Below are positions 7,823 to 10,635 of a stretch of DNA of 10,635 nucleotides, piece by piece. How positions within the stretch are numbered: position 1 is the stretch's first letter; each line of letters opens with the position of its first letter. The stretch is from assembly GCA_003024985.2 (NCBI GenBank), contig PXIH01S0020571.1. One strand, written 5' to 3'. Source of the stretch: Euperipatoides rowelli. Its lineage: Eukaryota > Onychophora > Udeonychophora > Euonychophora > Peripatopsidae. Both the position numbers and the translations under genes were made by a program. Under the pieces are notes generated by a model that saw nothing but the letters and a program-made list of their open reading frames with translations, searched no databases and had not been told where the DNA came from.

Positions 7823-8441
7823 CTTTGAATGTTTAACACATCAAAAATGGAAGAGATTCACAAAGTGTACAGTATATTGTAATCATTTTGTCAAGCAATG
7901 AAATAAGTTAAATGAATCGGACACTGTTTAAAAAAAAGGGCATGATAAAACTGTAAACTTATACAACAAAAATTATTTCTCTCAACACAATCAGAATCTA
8001 CTCGGATGAGAAAGCTGACCCTTGTGATTTTATTAATTTTTATTTTAAATCATATCAATATCTATATTCTGTACATCATTTAAAAGTGCATCACAAAACA
8101 TTCATTTTTTTTTAAATATTTACACCATATTAAAACATAAAAATAAAACTGGTTCCCTTTATCTAAAAGCAACAAGAAAAAAACCCTATTGAAATAAAAT
8201 TATTTGAATTTATAAGTCTTTTTTTGTTGTTGCCCCATTTCAGAATTTATAATGACAATATCACTCTCTCCATGTATTCAAAATAGTGAATGCTTGGGAA
8301 TTCTAGTATCCACAGCCAGTGCTGACATCAAGTGGAGGAAAGAGGCAACACAGGCTTCCAGATTCATTGCCAGTTTTGAAGAGTCAAACACAAACAGCTC
8401 AAAAAATAAAAAGGCTTACAGAGTCACCAATATTAATCCAG

Positions 8442-8497
8442 CCTGTTTTCACCAATCGTTTGTCCTGTTTTTAGCAATCTTCATCCAGCCTGTTTTC
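8442..8497. repeat. Degenerate tandem repeat, unit 22-25 bp
   Basis: CCTGTTTT begins units at 8442, 8464 and 8489. The first two units also share CAATC at the same offset. The first and third starts lie in an exact 15-bp direct repeat, ATCCAGCCTGTTTTC (8436-8450 and 8483-8497). It is a small minisatellite-like duplication in otherwise unique-looking sequence. In a 3' UTR it could be a length-variable element, but no function is shown. Confidence 0.65.
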
Positions 8498-8640
8498 CTC
8501 TGATGGCGCGAACAATCCCATTATTTACTGTATTTCTGCTGCCATTTACACAATGTTGTTTAATATATTGGAACTGTCCGACAATCCCTAGTCATTACAC
8601 TGACCTATTTCAACGTCAAGTGGCATATAAGCAAATATAA

Positions 8641-8773
8641 TCAATGCTTATCAGTACTCAGATCAGGGAAAGAATGTTTATGAGGGTCACTAAGGGGACG
8701 TCGCCCACGAGCGGCTTCTTCCAGAGTTCGTAGTTTCATCTCACGGTCTCTCTGTTGTTGCTGCTGCTGTTGC
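8641..8773 (-). CDS. Terminal coding exon of an unidentified protein (polyQ plus charged C-terminus)
   Basis: On the minus strand a 15-base T run followed by CTATCTTTGCAG forms a convincing 3' splice site. The exon starts at 8773 with one base that completes a codon split by the intron. It then encodes seven glutamines from mixed CAA/CAG codons, RDREMKLRTLEEAARGRR, PLSDPHKHSFPDLSTDKH and a TGA at 8641-8643, giving 43 complete codons. The Q run passes into a likely helical, charged coiled-coil-like stretch (RDREMKLRTLEEAARGR), then a polar, probably disordered tail. Base composition is far less AT-rich than the flanks, and the frame ends exactly where composition drops. This is the last exon of a gene whose upstream exons lie beyond 10635 or were not recognised. 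The preceding exon must end with two bases of a codon. I do not recognise the family. A second possible AG three codons into the exon could give an alternative acceptor. Confidence 0.6.
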
Positions 8774-8800
8774 CTGCAAAGATAGAAAAAAAAAAAAAAA
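8774..8800 (-). promoter_or_regulatory. 3' splice site and polypyrimidine tract
   Basis: Read on the minus strand, fifteen T (8786-8800) are followed by CTATCTTTGCAG, with the AG at 8775-8774. This is a textbook animal acceptor and is the main reason for starting the exon at 8773 rather than following the open frame further upstream into the T run, which would encode only phenylalanines. Confidence 0.65.
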
Positions 8801-8908
8801 CTAACAAAAGATAATATTTCAAATAGCATTAAAGATGAGTTCTACAGCCTGAAAATCTCAGATCCTGAAGTCAAGTAAAATTGTAATTTAAATGCAATAA
8901 ACTGAAAT

Positions 8909-8923
8909 CCAGATGAGATCTGG
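8909..8923. repeat. Small perfect hairpin
   Basis: CCAGAT (8909-8914) and ATCTGG (8918-8923) pair around GAG. It sits in a slightly GC-richer patch (about 8850-8945) in which GATC-containing words recur (CAGATCC, AGATCTGG, TAGATCCC). It is short, and chance is possible. Confidence 0.4.
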
Positions 8924-9716
8924 AGGACCACCTTAGATCCCAATGTTTAGTTTTAATTAAATGTCAAAATAAACTGCTTAAACAAATTGAATATCCTTCC
9001 AAACTACACAATAAGTCTGTAAATGAAAAAATGTCTTGACACAAAATAATAAGTATAAAATTAAGTAAACAAAGAAACAAATAAATCTGAACTTTTGAAA
9101 TAGAATTATAAAGTTGTATATACACAACTGTCAATTGCTTGTAAAAAGAAAAAAAAGTAATCTTTAAAATCAACAAAGAATGTTAAAAGTTACAGCTGAA
9201 ATAAATATATTAGTATCATTAAATGAATTTATGTATTTTTTTTATATATAAAGAGTTGGCAGTTTACATGTACTGTATTTACTTGATAATCACTTTTATA
9301 TTTTAATTCATGTTTATAATATTTAGTAAGTTAACTCAAAGAGGGCAGCACTATTAAGGAATGTATAAAACAGGATCATTCTATAAATAAAAGGCAATCA
9401 ATAATAAACAGCAGCAACAAATATAAATAACACAAACATTTGTTGATTCTATAGACTCACTCATTTCTAAAGTTTGAGATAAAATGGAGGACAATTCTAA
9501 CAAGAACCACAACAAAAACAAAAAAAAAAAAACAGAGAACCATGGGAAATGTAAAGTAAAAAAAAATTTTGTGGTACCATTTATAATAAAACAGTGTGTA
9601 TATGGTACTAATTTTTATGCCATTGTATTTAATGCTGATATTTTTATTTTCTTTATTAAATTTTTCTTCTTTTGTTTGTTAATATTTTTTTTCATATCTT
9701 AGTAACTTCCTATCCA

Positions 9717-9773
9717 ATATACAGTATATAAAAAAAGAAAAGAAAAGAAAAACAGAAAAAATATACTGTATAT
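9717..9773. repeat. Inverted repeat of the TACTGTA motif flanking an (AAAAG)n purine run
   Basis: ATATACAGTATAT (9717-9729) and its reverse complement ATATACTGTATAT (9761-9773) flank a 31-base spacer. Apart from two bases the spacer is purine, made of AAAAG-type units (about 9729-9752). The arms are themselves nearly self-complementary, so the pairing follows partly from the motif. Confidence 0.6.
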
Positions 9774-10045
9774 ATTAAAATATTAATATGGAAACTAAAG
9801 AAATAAAATAAATGACAACCTCATACAAAATGAGAAACTTTCGATTTTTTTAAAAAAAATATTATTTAGTTTTTATTATTAATGCTAAATAAATTTAGGA
9901 AGTTACAGTATATGAACAAATTATAAACTAAATACAAGACATACTGTATTATTAAAGTATTTTCAAAAGTGTGTTTAAAGGTCTGCGGTAAAGAAAAATA
10001 GTCTACCAGGTCTATTAAGTGTAGTTAATAACTATGGATCCCTAA

Positions 10046-10089
10046 TCTGATTATTGTAGGCTTAAGGTCTTAATCTTACAATAATCAGA
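10046..10089. repeat. 44-bp near-perfect palindrome
   Basis: TCTGATTATTGTA (10046-10058) and TACAATAATCAGA (10077-10089) are exact reverse complements. Continuing inward, 19 of 22 base pairs match across the two halves, ending in a TTAAG / CTTAA stem with a 2-base loop (10067-10068). It is not low-complexity. It could form a cruciform or a strong RNA hairpin, but it is shorter than a typical animal pre-miRNA and its flanks do not extend the stem. It may be a solo foldback element. Confidence 0.8.
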
Positions 10090-10406
10090 CCTGAAAACTT
10101 CTTTAATTTCAATATACTGTATTCAACAAATTAACAAAAATGAAGGAAGAATAAATTTTTGTTCTCCTTACCCTCAGCATGTAATTATAAACAATTTAGC
10201 ACAAGAAATCAATAATAAAGCATTTAATATATCATCTACAGAATGAATCCTATTTAACTATTATTTAAACAATATAAAAATATTTAACTTATAATCACCC
10301 CATTGAGCTAATAAAAAATATCATACAAAATAGTTACAAAGAAAAAAAATGCAATATAAAATTTGGCAACACCGATATAGAAAGCTTTAAAAAAAATCAA
10401 ACATAC

Positions 10407-10433
10407 TTATCAATCAATAACTATTGATGATAA
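10407..10433. repeat. Near-perfect palindrome with 2-nt loop
   Basis: TTATCAATCAATA (10407-10419) and TATTGATGATAA (10422-10433) pair around AC with a single unpaired A. It is the same style as the palindrome at 10046-10089 but shorter and AT-only in most positions, so it is less remarkable. Confidence 0.5.
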
Positions 10434-10635
10434 ACAACTATTAAACACCTACAAATCAAATCTAAATAAACTTAAAAATGCAGAATGCTGGGATTCTATC
10501 AATGACAAACTTTAATACAAAAAGAATTCAATCTTTTTTAAATTGGTCATCCCCTATCAACAAAATAGAACAACCCCACTCATGTCAAAAAAATAAAAAT
10601 ATATAGTTTATGAATCTAGGCCTATATTTAACTGT

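Larger units (their letters stand above)
6430..8640 (-). other. Probable 3' UTR of the minus-strand gene (extent uncertain)
   Basis: This sequence lies directly downstream of the TGA of the terminal exon at 8641-8773. It is less AT-rich than the tract below 6425. Part or all of it is inferred to be 3' untranslated. It includes the MITE at 7583-7822, the (CG)n tract at 6928-6943 and a short tandem repeat at 8442-8497. An 83-codon plus-strand frame at 8252-8503 has no family resemblance and overlaps that tandem repeat, so I do not call it. The downstream limit rests only on the AATAAA candidate at 6446-6451; earlier copies could be used instead. Confidence 0.3.
8801..10635. other. Probable intron of the minus-strand gene; no further exon recognised
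   Basis: Very AT-rich sequence upstream (on the minus strand) of the acceptor at 8774. I looked for donor-bounded open segments. The best donor-like site (GAGG|GTAAGG near 10170) has stops in all frames of the preceding segment. A pyrimidine-rich CGCAG acceptor near 9985 opens a low-complexity frame with no donor. Neither is convincing. Features inside are palindromes at 8909-8923, 10046-10089 and 10407-10433, an (AAAAG)n purine run, and a dense group of TACTGTA motifs (six copies between 9271 and 10121). Confidence 0.45.

Noticed and set aside
8117-8124. Pumilio-type UGUAAAUA sites on the minus strand (8117-8124, 6448-6455)
   Set aside because: About one to two copies per strand are expected by chance in this window, so they are not evidence of regulation.
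8252-8503. 83-codon plus-strand reading frame
   Set aside because: Its end overlaps the degenerate tandem repeat, it shows no recognisable domain, and it lies in the inferred 3' UTR of the opposite strand.
9484-9702. 72-codon plus-strand reading frame
   Set aside because: It is made of low-complexity Asn/Lys and then Phe/Ile runs, a by-product of A- and T-rich tracts.
9702-9906. 11-bp inverted repeat GTAACTTCCTA ... TAGGAAGTTAC as possible MITE ends
   Set aside because: Several such 11-bp pairs within 200 bp are expected by chance, the similarity stops at once, and no target duplication is visible.
10150-10250. Exon ending at the GTAAGG donor-like site near 10170 on the minus strand
   Set aside because: All three frames of the segment before the donor contain stop codons.
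1-10635. tRNA, rRNA or CRISPR arrays
   Set aside because: No cloverleaf with A and B boxes, no rRNA-like conserved blocks and no regularly spaced direct repeats were seen.

Overview
The window is AT-rich (roughly three quarters A+T by eye) animal-type nuclear DNA. It has long homopolymer runs, no bacterial gene organisation, no long open reading frames, intron-style splice signals and decayed transposable elements. The hAT-type terminus, the CpG/GC islets in an AT background and motifs such as TAGGCCTA and CTAACGTTAG would fit a marine invertebrate, perhaps an echinoderm or other invertebrate deuterostome. That taxonomic guess is weak. Most of the window reads as intronic or intergenic sequence.

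Layout. Positions 1-374 are plain AT-rich sequence. Positions 441-600 form a GC-rich islet packed with interleaved inverted repeats. It is followed by the end of a hAT-superfamily DNA transposon (about 651-812), recognisable from a TGCCCAACCCTG terminus and AAAATAC-type subterminal repeats, with a 23-bp perfect palindrome inside it. At 1836-1964 there is a short plus-strand remnant that resembles the C-terminal tail of a non-LTR retrotransposon reverse transcriptase. From 1965 to about 6420 the DNA is mostly featureless and AT-rich, with only weak minus-strand exon candidates (3360-3412, 5539-5658, 5195-5226) and some hairpins. From 6421 to 8640 the composition is a little less extreme. This stretch holds a (CG)n Z-DNA-like tract and a well-defined 240-bp MITE (7583-7822) with terminal inverted repeats of 32 and 36 bp.

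The best host-gene evidence is a minus-strand terminal coding exon at 8641-8773. It follows a strong polypyrimidine tract and CAG acceptor, and encodes a polyglutamine run and a charged C-terminus ending in TGA. Positions 8640 down to perhaps 6430 would then be its 3' UTR, with the MITE inside it. Positions 8774 to 10635 would be an upstream intron. No upstream exon could be established.

Other structure: the 7-mer TACTGTA/TACAGTA is strongly over-represented (15 copies, about 2.5 expected from base composition). Several near-perfect palindromes with 2-3 nt loops occur, the best at 10046-10089. I found no RNA genes, CRISPR array or complete gene. I do not see a convincing new biological system here. 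The most useful leads are the two non-autonomous transposons, the RT-like remnant and the recurrent TACTGTA motif.
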